The position numbers were made by a program, and so were the translations under genes. Of a DNA stretch of 64,000 nt, positions 36,701-50,392 are shown piece after piece. Source of the DNA: Erythrocercus mccallii (Eukaryota > Chordata > Aves > Passeriformes > Dicruridae); assembly GCA_013397435.1 (NCBI GenBank), contig VZRG01000030.1, forward strand, positions 1,321,477-1,385,476. The letters run 5' to 3'. Below the pieces are notes generated by a model. The model was not told where the DNA came from, made no database searches, and worked only from the letters and a program-made list of their open reading frames with translations. Numbering within the stretch: the stretch's first letter is position 1; every line of letters starts with the position of its first letter.

Positions 36701-38224
36701 TTTATATTTGTAAATTATACAGACTTGCAGACAAGTTAAATATGTTTCATGGCCATCTCAATACCTGTGAATAAATTAGTGGTGAATCGCGTTTGCTCGT
36801 CAGTGTCAGTCAGGGTTTTCATTGCTCAGTCAGCATCAAAATTTCCATTGCCACAGAGCAGTGATGTCACTGATCCCACTGTGGTACTAACCATATACTC
36901 ACGTCATTTACCAGAGAAGTCTCACCCACTCCAATATCCAAAATCCCATAACAGTGAGATTTGCTACATCATCCCCACACACATCCCTTTCCCCTGAAGA
37001 AAAAAGGATTTTAAAAATGCCAGAAACAGGACAAAATGCAAGTTAAAATACTCTGGTGCATTCCCTTGTGCCAGGTGCAAGGGTTCTGGTACAAATGGCC
37101 TGTGTCAGTGCAACCATGAGCAAAGGATTTTAGTTGTGTTTACATGGATAAATGTGATTTCATGGGAATTCAGAAGTCACAGCACACTAAAGCCATGAGG
37201 TCACTGAAGCCATCAGGTGCATTGTACTTACAAGCATAGGCCTGGTTTGAAAGCAGCAAGTAAGACTATTTGGCAATAATTTGGCAGTATTAGTCAAATT
37301 ACTTGAAGATAAACATTGTGGGGAAAAAGTAAAATCAAGTTATAACAAAGGCTTTTTGGTATTAAATACAGCTTAAAACCAAACACCTGTTCTTTCCCAA
37401 TTCTGTTGGGTCCATTTTAAGAATGACAGTGACTCATCTTTTATCTGGTCCCACTTTTTTGCCTGGTAAATACTCTTATCTCATCTTTATATCCTGAGTC
37501 CATTCTACGATGTATGACCAATTCCTTGAAAAAAAAAAAGAACTAGGACAGAATATGGGGAAAGGGAGTTTATAAAAATGTAGGATGACAGCAGTAGAGG
37601 AGCTGACAGAACAAACACCTGAATGTGGGTGAGACAGAAGCAGCCACAATGAAACAGAGAGAAGGAAACCTGCTGGAAAAGTGGGGCAGGGACAAATGCA
37701 TAAATGGGGGAAATGCAGCTTAAACCCAAGCTCTGAGGCTGAGTAAATACAAGTAAAAATATTTATGGAAAAGTCCTGAGCAAGTTGATAAAAATAATTG
37801 GTTTGGGTTTTTTTCCCAGGGATTTTCTGCTAAATGATCTTACAGAGTATACTAATTGCCACCCAGATACTGAATTACTATCATGAATTAGAAACCTCCA
37901 GAAAAGACATTGTTTCCTAAAGTCTTATACTATAAACCTTTAGAGTAATTTATAGAATCTCTTACTTCATAAGTTTTTTCTTACAAAGGACAACTGTCAA
38001 ACACCATAGTCAGGCAAGGAGTAAGTTTGTTTAAAGGGTATGTATCAGCCGTTTTCTTTGATTCCCACAAACACTCATCCAAGCCCCCTCTTTTCCACAT
38101 GAATATTAATTGCAAATGTTGGTCACAGGCAAACGTGCTTGCAGCCATCTTGAAAATATTTTGAGGAATTACCTAGTCCAGGTGCAGAAGAAATACCATG
38201 AGACACAAAATGAATGGCAATTCT

Positions 38225-38310
38225 TTCAGAAAATAATAATAATAAAAAAGTATTTTTTTAAGAAGTCCAGGTCTGTGCAGAGATCCAGAAAAATAATAAT
38301 AATAAAAAGT
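38225..38310. repeat. Paired ATAATA-type tracts
   Basis: Two near-identical AGAAAATAATAATAATAAAAA segments lie about 60 bases apart (near 38229 and 38288), separated by unrelated sequence. Each is followed by an A/T-rich stretch. This suggests an old local duplication. Confidence 0.6.
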
Positions 38311-39749
38311 AGATAAATATCTTGTTTACTTTCAGTATTTTGTTCAGCTCTGCTATGTCATTTCACTTTCTGCTCAGCTTTCAACACAGCTGAAAGATGC
38401 TGTGGCTGGAACTACATATGATAAAAGTTTCTCCTGAAGTGCTATGCTGTGTGATGTATGATAGTGGGTTCATTAATAAAGCTGTGAAGACCATGTCTTT
38501 TCCTGCTAATTTTTTTTTACTTCCTTTTAGAAGCACACAAAACTATGAGAAGTTTTCAGCATTATTTTCCAGGGAAAAACTACAATTCTTTATGGAAAGA
38601 AGAAACTTCATTTGCAAAGGTAGGTCATTTTTCAGCACAAAAATTTCAGATAGACATATTACTAAACATTACATTGAAATAAAAAAAGAAAAAATAATAA
38701 TTTTAAAATGGAAAAGAAAAGCTAGTGTCAATATGCAGAGGGGAACATTTACAATAACTGTACTCAGATTTGTTTCATATAAATACTATGAAAGAAGCCA
38801 AACAAAACCTTATGAAGCCACGTAGTATTTTGTGCTTTCCTATGCAGGACAAAGAACAGTATTTATTGGTTCTATTTAGAGGGTTTTCAGAGAGCAAAAT
38901 GGCTGCTTATGTTTAAGTTACTATTATTAAAGTAGGGGACACTCCTCCAGAAAAACTGTCCTTTAAAGAAGTTAAAACTCCAGTAGCAGCTCTCTTTACT
39001 GAAATGCTTTATTATAAACCCAAAGCAGCATAAACACTGTAAGCTTTTTGATACAAAAACAATCTTTTGAATTCTGTCCAGCAGAACAGGATCATGGCCT
39101 GGGACCAGAGCCTCTGAAGCAGTAATGAAGCACAAACAGCAAAGGATGTAATGGTTAGCATGGTAGGCAGCAGCATTGTTGTTACCTAGCACTGTTGGAA
39201 GAGCCATTTTTATTGCAAGAAAAATAAACAGCATTATCAGGATTTTTGTAGTTCTACCTTTCTGTTTTCATAATGAAATCTAAAGTTAATTTATGATAGA
39301 AAATTGTTACAATTTACTATCTGTGACAGACAAATAAGTTATTTCTATTCTGTAATCAACTGGAACATAAAAATTCTATTCTTTACATGAACTAAGGAAT
39401 AGATTTAACAAAAATCCAAAAGGAAAGGTTAATACTGGATTGTACTCATCCACCGTGAGTTCTGTGTGCATCTTGCTAGCACATAGCACAGAGTATATAC
39501 TGCTATTGTCACAGTAGGTTTGCCAACTTTCCCCTGTAACTCTCTCTTGCAACCCCTTTCTTCATGTTCCCAGATTTTACAACCAGTATAAAGAAGTAGA
39601 CTTTTCCCCAATGTGGTTTGAACAGTCCATTGAAAGTCCTACTGGCAAATTCTTTGATGCAATTAGCAATCTCAGCTCTGAGTTTAAGTGTATAACTTTG
39701 TTCTAGCCTAAACCTAGAGCTGGTTCCTCTTTGATATTAACAGCAGGTA

Positions 39750-39750
<1 letters not shown>

Positions 39751-39781
<31 letters not shown>
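39751..39781. repeat. Poly-A run of 31
   Basis: An uninterrupted homopolymer of 31 A after CAGGTAC and before GACACTG. No retrogene body was recognised upstream, so it may be an orphan tail, a slippage product or length-uncertain assembly. Confidence 0.97.
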
Positions 39782-39783
<2 letters not shown>

Positions 39784-40144
39784 CACTGAGTCCAACCTTT
39801 GAATTACCAATGAATAAAACAACTTCATGTTAAATGCAAGCACCTTGTTGTGATGTCTAATCATTGCTCAAGGGAATTAAGTGCTTTTTAGAATGCTTCC
39901 CTCTTTTCATTTCAATTCCTCCTTCCTTCAATTGCACTATCAAGCTACCCCCTGTGATAAACAGGACTTTTACTCCTGCCCTTCTGTTAAAAAAGTCAGA
40001 CCTGAAACTGTGGCTGTTGACAGTGAAATGCAGTCATTAGCTTTCAGGGTTAATATAATACCTTGACGAAACAAAAAGTGCAAAGAAACGTATACCTCTA
40101 GCAACCATGGGTTATTTCATGTGTTTTCTAGAAATTTTGGTTTC

Positions 40145-40168
40145 AAAACCAAAACCAAAACCAAAACC
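40145..40168. repeat. (AAAACC)4 hexamer repeat
   Basis: Four tandem AAAACC units, perfect, in AT-rich upstream flank. Confidence 0.9.
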
Positions 40169-41674
40169 ATGACATGTTTCTATATAGAAACATACCTTTG
40201 CAGTCCTGAAAACAAAAAAGCTTGACTTTGAAAATGAAGGCTTGAACTCAAGTTTGTTGTGCAAACACAGCTGTCCCATGTGGGGTCACAGACTGCTGTA
40301 ACATGCATTCATTCTACACCACAACTGAGCTAATAAAATTGAGAAATGTTTATTATCTAAGCAACTTTTCTCCATCCCATTCTTACCAAGAAATTCAAAC
40401 CAGCTTATTTCTTTAGAGCAATATACATGCACACACTATGAACATGTACCTGCTGTCTTTATATTCCACTGTAGGACATCTATTTCACCACAGGACACAC
40501 TTGCTATCTTTTTCTTCTCTGTTCTTCCCACTTCTCTCCCTATTTTTTTCTCTTTTTCTTTCTCCCTCTTATTGTCTCTTCCACATAGACAATATTTCTC
40601 TAGCTGCAGAATCAACAGTATATATTTTGTTTATGAAATGTTTTAACATCAGCATGTGAAACCTGCCACATAGAAGGCTGAGGTATTACTGTCATCATCC
40701 CAGAAAAAATACTCTCACACACAACCCTAGACCATTGCAGACCAGCTTATTTGATTCACTACAATCCTTCTCTAGAAATAAGAGAATTGTCATGTACTTT
40801 TATTCATTGGCTTTTATTGCTTTGTTTACTTATTCCCCATTATCTCCTTTGCCATCATCCAGCAGCTCCTGTTATTCCCATAGCTTTCCCTCCCTCATGC
40901 ATGATCCATTCTTCTCTACAGTTTCTCCCCATGCTGCCACATCTGCTAGATCTCAGCAATCATACTTCAAGTTGGCAGCATCCCTGTTCTCTCAGCTGCA
41001 ACAAGCTCTTCACCTGCTTTCTCTTTACTACTTCCGAAGTCTTTCTCCAACAGAAGCACATCTTCCTGCCCTTCTGCAGGTCCCACAAAAAGCTCTGGTC
41101 CTCAAAAGAGGAGGGAGATTCTTCCCAAGCCTTGGGTCTAAATAAAGGTTAGCTGTTACAGTAGAAGGGGAAGGACAGAGACTGCTTGTCCTCTACCAGA
41201 AGCCTGGGGCTGCCTATGGAGGAGGCTTTAGGATGGTAGAAATGAAGCAGCATTATCTTACTGGCTTGGCTGCAGAGACAGGGAGTTTTTCATCTCTCCT
41301 GCATGATATGGGTCCTCTGAATACATGACTGGGAGACTTGAGTACAGACCACAGCATTCAAGCAGAACAAATAGGACACATCCTACTCCTATGATAACAC
41401 AAGACCAGCAGTCCAGAAATAAAATAGGCACAAATAATTTTTTTACATGTTCTCCTTACAAAGAAAGTAAAATCAGATTCCATAGGTATAACTGACAGGA
41501 GTCAGGCTAGGAATCCTTTGTATTCTTGCTAGCCAAACAGGGCAGGGATTTTAAAATATATTGATTGCTTTATTATTTTAAAAATAAATATAGAACTGTA
41601 TACTGCTGTCATATTTGAAAAGAACAGACCTGAGTATCTACAAAATTTTGAAAAAATATTTATTTGAACTTATC

Positions 41675-41701
41675 TTTTTTTTTCTTTTTTTTTTTTTTTT
41701 T
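41675..41701. repeat. Poly-T tract with one C
   Basis: T9, one C, then about 17 T. It is a simple repeat in AT-rich flank with no recognised element attached. Confidence 0.9.
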
Positions 41702-44700
41702 GTTAATGTCCTGCACCTTTAGGACAAAACCAGAAGGGAAAGCACAGTGCAACCCACTTGAAGCAATCTCTATAGCATCCTCAGCTCAGTCTCTCTTGCT
41801 GGATACAGCCTGCAGAGATGTAAATGCTGAACCTTGGGTCTAACAATTTTGAAAGCAAAGCAACAATGCAGTTCCCACCAAATCCCATAACTCAGAATCT
41901 ATACACTTTTTCCCAGAGCAGAAAAAGTAAATCACACAGCAGTCCCAACACCCAAGTCAATCAGACCATCTCTACATCTGATATGGCTCATGCACACTCA
42001 GATATAATTATCTATCATTACCTTTTTTTTTTTTATCTTCAGTACAGATTGACATCCAGACAAAACAAGCCATTAATGCAGGAGCAACTCTGGGTTTATT
42101 TCTGGAGGAAGGATTCCTTTGTGAGACTGCAAACCTCCCATTTAGCTAAAGCTCTTTGTGAGGTTTTCACCTGTGGTTACTCTGACCTAAGTTGTGGTTT
42201 TACTGAATGGGGCTTCACTAAATAAAATCTGATTAATTTCATTGGAAAAGAAAACTTTTTGCTGCCAATGGCTCTACCTGCTTACCAGCACATGCTCTGT
42301 ACATGCTCTGGCTTATCACAACACAAACTCAAAATTCAACACCATTTTTCTCATCTAGAAAACTGTGGGAGTTAATATTTTGACTATTTCAGCCCCATGG
42401 AGCTCTAAAATAATAGGATAACATTAATGCAGCTGTAAATGATCCATAGAGGAGGGCTTTAAATGAAGGGGAAAGGAAGCCACAGGAACCTTTAAATAGA
42501 GTAGAAAAAAAAAACAAAAACGAGACAGGCAAATTGTTTTAAATATATCTTCCACCTTTTTGACATGTGGTATTTAAAAAGAGTAGTCTTATCTTTCTCA
42601 GACCATTTTCCTTGACTAATCAAGGCACAATCATTTAGCTCTTTCATATAATAGTTGTTCTGTTTCCTGGTGTCTTATCTTACAATCCCTTCACTATACC
42701 TCTTCCATTTGGAATTCACTTTTCCTCAGTGTAGGTGACTACAGTTGCAGACAGCTCTTGCTAATGTTTTACAGACAGCTTAAACATTTGCCAGTTCTTT
42801 TGGAGACATTTTGCCTGAAACATCATGACCATAGTACTGGGTGGGTGGGAGGAGTCACTGTTGCCCAAGTCATTTAGTGATGAACATAGCCTTGAGGACT
42901 TTCTTTCCTCTTGGTTGTTTCCAGCTGATGAGCTCAAAGACAACATTCATATTCGTCCCCAGGTGAATGATATTGCACTTTGAACTGCTATGTTTCATTC
43001 TGCTTCCAGTCATACAGACTTCAGAGCTCTCTGAATCATACTAAAGTCTGCACCAGTTCCCCTCTGTGCAGAAAATGGACTCTCAAATTTTATAACCTAT
43101 AAACTCTGCTAACACACTCTTACTTGCATGTAGCAAAGAAAATATAAAACCAGTTCAGTCCCCAAACAAACTCTTGCTAAATTCAATTTGTAACCCTCCT
43201 TATGCTAACAGAGAATTTGTCTTCCCTTTAGCTATAAACACTTCATTCTCGGGTGGTCCACAGCACCCAATATTTCTGCAGATTTCACAAATACTCAAGG
43301 CATTGCCTGACAGCTCTGCAAAACAGGCAAGCATCATTCACTAATGATGCGTTACAGATGAAGAAACACAGAAGTTTAGGGGTTTTTCTCCCTGAAGTTA
43401 TGTAGGAAGTTTTTTAAAAGTGTTATAAAAGACCACTGAAAAAGTGACACAGATGTTTTCTGGTCCCCCCTCTGTTCCTCTGCCTGCAACATCATCATCT
43501 GTTTTCTCCTCCATCGCACATAGGAGGACAGAGTCCAGGCTGAGGCTGGCTTCAGGCAGAGGCAAAGTTAGCAGATCCCGAAAGCCGCAGACTGCCGCAG
43601 GGCACCTGGCTGCCTGCTCTGCCTTTCCAGGAAGGCAAGCAGACGAGCTCTTCCAGCAGGGTAGCCACCCAAAGAGCACAACTCCAGCCCTGCCTAAGAA
43701 GCCTCCTGCTGTCTCAGCCACCGAGAACACGATCACAATGCACGGCTTGTCCTTAGTGCCTGCTGTCCTACTTTTTTAAGGAAAAAACCTCCTGTTCTCC
43801 TTTGTTTTCCCTCTTCCCATGGCCATTTTTCTTTGCTATACGTGACACTAACCAGTTTATAAAACAAACCCTTGTATTCAACAGAAATGTAATTTTTCAA
43901 AACCACACTCATGGCTGAGATCAAACCATCCCTCCTTGTTTATGAACTGCCAGTCTTCTATGCAAGGCCACTCTACCAAGCATTAAGTTACAATGTACAT
44001 AATTGACTTAATCTGAGAAGACATTTAGAAACGTCAAACAACAACTGACCTGTTATTTGAGTAAAAAACCGAAACAAAAACAAAAAACCCACCCAAATCT
44101 CACCAACCTCAGTTTACTTTTTGCTCATAGTGAGATGTAGAAAAGCCCCCACTTCCCCAGTTAAACCTACCTTCTTGTAATTGGGAACTTGTTCTTTGTA
44201 ATCAGATATCTGGCCTGGCCTGGGTGTAGAAGGAAGATTCCCACCTAGAGATTAGTGCATTGTTAATATTAACAGCTTTCATGAGATCACTGCATTACTC
44301 TGCCAAGTGAAAATATTTGATCCACACGAACTGTTCTGAAGCCTGACATACAGTTTGAGGTGCTTCTGAGGCTTTTCTTAGATTTTTCCAATAGTTGGGT
44401 TTCAGGCAGCAATACAAACATAACTGACACAGCAGCAGCTACAGCAGTCGCACTGGTCTGTACTTCTTTTTGAGACACAAATGGCCCAACCCCAGCAGGA
44501 TTTATTACAGCTTCTACTTCTGTGTGCACTGTGTGTCAGATTCCGTTTTTCAAAAGACTTTTTGAAATCAATCTTGTTTTGAATAACAACAACAAAAAGT
44601 TAATTCACACTACTACTCTTCCATGAAAATCAGCATAGCTGTGTTTCAGCAAAGAAACTTCTCTTTTAGAAAAGAGAGATCAGTGTGTACTACGTTCCTA

Positions 44701-47700
44701 ACTCTCTATAGCATTTTAAGAAAATCCAAGAATAAATGTAGGAAGGAATGAAAAAGATTTAGAAATCTCATGTATGAAAGTACACAGGAAAAAGGAAAAA
44801 CAGCTGCGTTAATCCAATGGCATATTAAAATTCAGAAGGAAGGGAAATATAGAGAAAGGTAATGGAAAAGTAAGTGGAGCCATCTTGGAGCTCCAGGGGA
44901 GTTTTTTGCTATTTAGCTAGTAGTTATTTTACATCTTACCACACCCTTGCAGCAGTTACAGGCAATCAGAAATATGTTTATCTAATGGACCCTTCAAGTT
45001 CTTGCTTCTCAAACCGTAGAACAATTTTCTTGGTGAGAAGTCCAAGCCAAACAATGAATGATAATTCACCCTAATAATAATTTACCTACATGAAAGATTT
45101 GTGTCTTTGCTTTGCCTGAAACCTTGCACCTGTTTTTTTCTGCTTTGTGCCAGCATAAAGCCATGGACTTCAACGGATTGGGTTATTTCTACTGCAATCA
45201 AAGAGAAGAGCTACACCACATGTTTTTGGCCTTTTCTTCCAGCCCTTCCTTTGTTTGACTGCCTTATTCACTCTTCATAATTCTTCTATTTTTCCCATTT
45301 CAAAGCCTCTCCAATCACAGCTTACAGGGATCTGGCTGAGATGAGATTTTCATCCTTCCAAGGGCAAAAAATGCAAGAAGTTATCTAAGCCTCGTGCTCC
45401 GGGTGAGTACTTGCTGTAGTTACATGGGACAAAGAGTAGATCCATTTCTCTATGAGCACAGGATGTGGGGGCAGTCTAGGAACTCGCATGCAGGTATTTG
45501 AATTGCACAAAATGAGCAGCAGCAAGTAACTTCAAGCCCACCACTCCAATTAGATGAATCTACCAGATGGAAAATCAGTTAAAAAGCTAACAAGACTGTC
45601 ATATTTTGCTGATTCGTCAGCATGTGCCTTCCAAGCATGTCTGAAAACAAAACAAAACAAAAAATCCTCAGAAAGCCAGGGAAAGCAGAATTACAATTGG
45701 GCTTTCCATGCATGAGACCAAAACAAACTGCCAACATATGTAGACACAGTTTCAACGGGCTAGTTACATATAAGGTACATTTTTCAAGCCCTGCATTAAC
45801 TGCATAATGAAAGGGATTTCTTTACAGTTCTTTATAATAAGTATAGCTTTACAAGAAAACCATGTGGGACGAAAGGAACAGATGCTTTATGAAAGCATCT
45901 TGTACTTAAATACACCAGAGAGATTGTTTAAAGCTTATTCTTCCTTGGTGTCACTGTCTGACTAGGCTACTCACCGTAAGTTACTGTGGTAATAATTCTG
46001 ACTTCACAGATAACTTCAAAACCATTATGTCCTGCTGTTTGGGAAATGCTGTGTTTACTTGAAAAACAGTTTTTCTGAATTTCTTTACTTTTTTCATAAT
46101 TATTTGCATTCTATTTCCCATAAAAGCCCAATTAAATGGTTTTTTTGACTCCATTAGTACATATTGATCATGGGTTTTTAAGATATTTGCATATTCCAGG
46201 CATAGGCATTGACTGAGCATCCTCAGCTGACGGGTCATTTCAGCCCGTGTTTAATCCTTGGAACATTTTGTTCTTGTGTATTTAAGGACACTGTGTGAAC
46301 ACTGTGTTTGCACAAATGTCTACTACACACACTAAACTAACTAACTAAATAACACTGAATGCTGAGATATACCTAAGCACTTGTGCATCTTGATGGTGCC
46401 TGGCTCTTTTCAGAAAGTTGAGGATCCAGGGTAGTGTAGTATAGCTAATAACAAAAAAGGTTTGCTTCTGCTCCAGAAATACTCAAACTTTATAACTGAT
46501 TAAAAATATTTAGAATATGCAATGTGTAACCATGCTGTGTGATTCACTGCTATTTTAAAAATCAGCCTAACAAGGTTAAGCTTGAAATTAGAAGTTCATC
46601 TAAGTTTCAGAATTTAGACTGGTAATTCAATGAACGAGACTAGGAAAAATCCTCTCCCATGAGCAGTTTGTTCCATAGTTGACTTCACTGAGATTTCTTG
46701 CAAATTCTTCCAAACTTTCTAAGAATGGACTATCTCGAAGCAGGGCAAGACTACCAGACAGGCTTATCTGCAATGGCCACTTCTATGTGCCTAGCAACCC
46801 TAGCTTTGAAAAAATTGTTCAGGGAAAGAGTGGGGGGTGCATGTTTTAACCAGAGCTTTTCATATGAAGAAGAAATTTGGCAAAACAGAAGACAAATAAT
46901 GGCTTCAGAACAAAGCACGACTACCAGAATGCCTTCCCAAACCAGTAACTGGCTGAAACAGTTGGTTTAACTTGTTCTGTGTGATAAAACGGTACCTTAG
47001 AGTAGGAGGCAATCTAAAAATACTAGTTTTCGTATGTTAGCAATACTGTTTTTGTAAAACATTAAAATACTGTTAGAAAGTAAAGATTAAAGCATGCAGC
47101 ATAAATGTAGTGGTTGCCAAATGTCTCTGACCAATATCGTTAGAAACTGACACATGCCTGTCACAAATGCCTTCTGGACACTGATTTTCTTCTGCTTTAC
47201 TGTCGTGCTCCTTCCCCCACCCCTAGTCATCATTTTTCCTTTGCAGCTCTGTGAATCACAAAACGGAATGACACTCTGAATCACCTCAACACTCATCAAA
47301 AAGGTAATTCCCCAAGCAACAATTTGCTTGATGTGGTGATTGCAAACAACATATATGTGGCTGAGGGACAAGGAGCTGCATGTTACCACCACGCAGTTTG
47401 GGTCACCAAGGCCAGATGAGCTCAGCTGGGAAAAATATTCCACCTTTTAAAAAGTTTTGTTATTTCCCACTTTAATTTTTTTTTCCCTAAATGAATGTGT
47501 TTGCAAAAACAAATTAACAAAAAAAAAAAAAACAAAACCAAAGAACAAAACTAAAGTTATTTTAAATAGCTGTCTGGAATAAAAATAGTGTAAACATGAA
47601 ACTAAAGGTAACTTATGCATATGAATATACAAAGACACCTAAAAATTCTTGAAATATTAGATTTTGTCGACTCCATCTTTGTATTCAAGAACTTGCACTT

Positions 47701-48881
47701 CATATTCACACTGGGAGATATTTTTGGGACAACTTGATACACCCAAATGTAGACAGCATCTTATTCTGATCTGTTCCATAAATTGAATCAGGTTTAAAAT
47801 GAGAAGAAAAAAAAAAATTTCTCTCCCAGCAGAGCAGCCTCTCTTGGGGGTGGATGAAAGAAAGCATACCCAGAGGGCAGAGAGGGTACTCCTGGGTTGG
47901 AGATAGCACTCTGCTCCAAAATTAGGTCTCCATCTGACAGCCCATCTTCCACCCCATAGGACAGGAATTCCTCTCTCCTGCCCAACCTCCTCACTCAGTC
48001 TCTCAGATGGTAAATCCTGCTCATACCCTGATCTCTCATCCTGCTAACATCTGCTAAGGACCATAATGTTGTAGCTAGTTATCCCAACTACTAACAGTTT
48101 AGTCCTTTTCCCTCTCCCTTAATAAAGGCTTGCAATGATGATGTGAAACTGATGACCCAAATTTGCACTGCCTACTCCTGATTCTTCATGCAGGCAGACA
48201 GGCATTGCCACTACCAGGAAACAGGAGTTACTGCTCAGCAACAGGTGATGGAAGTTCTTACATCGTTTTTTATGTTGAAAATCTTTTAGGCGTGTCTGCC
48301 CTCCATTTCTGCAGGTGTGAGCATTACTGAAATAATTTTTATCTCCTTATCTTTCAAGTCTTTGTACATGGAGCTTTTCCCTCTTGTCTTTCTGAGCCAT
48401 CCCCTTGACAGATTTTGTATGTTTGAGTTACTAGGAGCTGGTACCTTTTTCATTTTAACATCTTTATGACTGTGCATGAATCACAGCTGCAATGTTGAAT
48501 ACAATGAAGGACTCTCCAGAAAGGTCTTACATAAATACTGTTCCCTGTATCTTTAAAAAACATCCTTTCTCACTGTGCTGTCACTGGAGCAAGGCTTTGG
48601 TCTCCACAGGTTTGAGGTGGGCTCTGGCTTCAGGAAGAAAATTCAGTCCCCTCCAGACCCACCCAGACTTGTCCAGGGTGCCAAGCTCTGCACCTTCACC
48701 TGCATTCAGCCCCCAGGAGGGTTCCATGTGCTCTCCATTCCCCCACCTTTCAGCTAATGCCAAGCTCCTTACTTTTACTTTCCAGGGTCTCTTTCCAAGC
48801 ATATCTCCTTCCTGCTAGCCCATCCTCCTCCTCTTGCTGTCTCCATCTGCTCAGCTTGGCCCTCCCCCATCTCCATTCACT

Positions 48882-48900
48882 CCCTCCCTCCCTCCATCCC
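48882..48900 (-). other. G-quadruplex motif within a pyrimidine-rich tract
   Basis: The plus strand reads CCCTCCCTCCCTCCATCCC, so the minus strand has four G3 tracts with loops of 5, 1 and 1 bases. It lies in a CT-rich stretch (about 48780-49030), which explains the Ser/Pro/Leu-rich frames there. Confidence 0.6.
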
Positions 48901-50392
48901 CTTTGTGTTCCCCTCACATGTCTACTTGCAAGATCTTTTCATGCTGTCTATGCCTGGATTTCTCGTCTTAAACCCCATCTGGCATGCATTCACTCTTTCT
49001 TCCTCCCACCTTATTCCCCTTCACAAAATTAACTTCAACGAAACTTAAACAGTGGCTTCTGCCACATCCAGAAAAAATGCCTTAAAACTTTTCATATTAA
49101 GCTGGAAAACTCACAAGTATCAGCCATCTGAGTAAGTTTTTCCAATAAACATGTCAGTCTCACCTCCATTCCCTTTCTCCCCTCTTCCCTCTCACCCCCT
49201 CCATGTTGCCATTCTCTCGTTTGCTCTCCTTTTAACTTGGGCTGGAAGCTTTTCAGGGCACCTTTATCTCCATCAGAAAGTGCATGTTGATAAAAGGGAG
49301 AATTGAGATAAATGGAACCAAAACATCCTGCTAACTCCAGACACTACTGAAGAACCACAGCTAAGCTGTGTTAGTGAACATCAGCCAAGGGTGAGTTGAG
49401 AAATTATTTAAAACTGGTGTTTTGCTCTCCCAGCTAAAGGCAGCAGCCCACCAGGAACTTTGAGCAAGCAGAGAGGGAAGACAGAGGCCAGGAACAAGAA
49501 TGAGAGGCAGGGACAGCTGTGAATGGGGAAGAAACCGAAAGTCTTGTGAAAGAGGCACAACCAACTCTCCTGCCTGTTTCTTCAGCAGTCCCAAATGGCA
49601 AATTGAAACCATACAATTAATGCATAACAGGTTGTATCAACATAGTAGCCTAGCATCAAACAGAAAAAGCAGCATGTGCTTGCATGCTGGCAGTGCAATA
49701 CTGAATTAGAATCTTCAGTAACAAAAAAGGAATGGCAAAAAGATATCAAAGCCACTTCCTTTGCAGGGTAGACCACTAAAATCAGTGCAATGGTACAAAA
49801 CTAGAGCGGAATGGATATCTCAGGAGGCTGCTAATAGCAAGAGCATTTTACCTTGAGACTGACCAGACTAACAACTGAGTTATTAATTTGTTAAGACTCA
49901 ATAGAGCATTCCTCAGCCCTTAAGAAAATGTTTCTCATTTCATGTTCAGGGAGATGTTTCTGCCAAGCAGAACTCAAACCTTTCTCTGTGATTTGATGGC
50001 TTTCTGGTTGCCTGTAGGGCATTAATGGTTGCAAATCATTTCTTCATAGAATGAAGAATTTCTTCAATCACACTTTGAAAATGTATCTTTGGGATGGAAA
50101 ATTATTAACAAGCCTTCTTGGTAGTTTCAGTGGGAGAAACACTAGGCTAAGTTGCTTGCAGATTTAACTCTTTTTTCATTTTTAAGAGTCCTCCCAGCTG
50201 GAGTAGAAGAAAATATGACACTGCTTCTGAGCCTAAATCTCAGTCTAGGCCTGCCACTCTCCAAGCTATTGGTGAGAAGCAGAAGGAGTTTCCACAAAAG
50301 GGGTGACTTCAGCATCCCAGAATACCCCCAATGTAATCCAGAAGGAAGTAGCTAGTAACGTGTTGACAATAATTTAATAATTTAAACACTCA

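Larger units (their letters stand above)
35481..50392. other. Upstream flank of PDE10A, no gene recognised
   Basis: AT-rich with scattered simple repeats. The longest frames (for example 38397-38825 and 40735-41145 on plus) have no domain, signal or codon pattern supporting a gene. A GC-richer patch at about 43440-43740, open on both strands for about 110 codons, is the only part that stands out. A lncRNA could be present but cannot be supported. Confidence 0.5.

Noticed and set aside
38397..38825. 142-codon plus-strand frame
   Set aside because: Lys/Phe-rich translation of AT-rich DNA with no homology I recognise.
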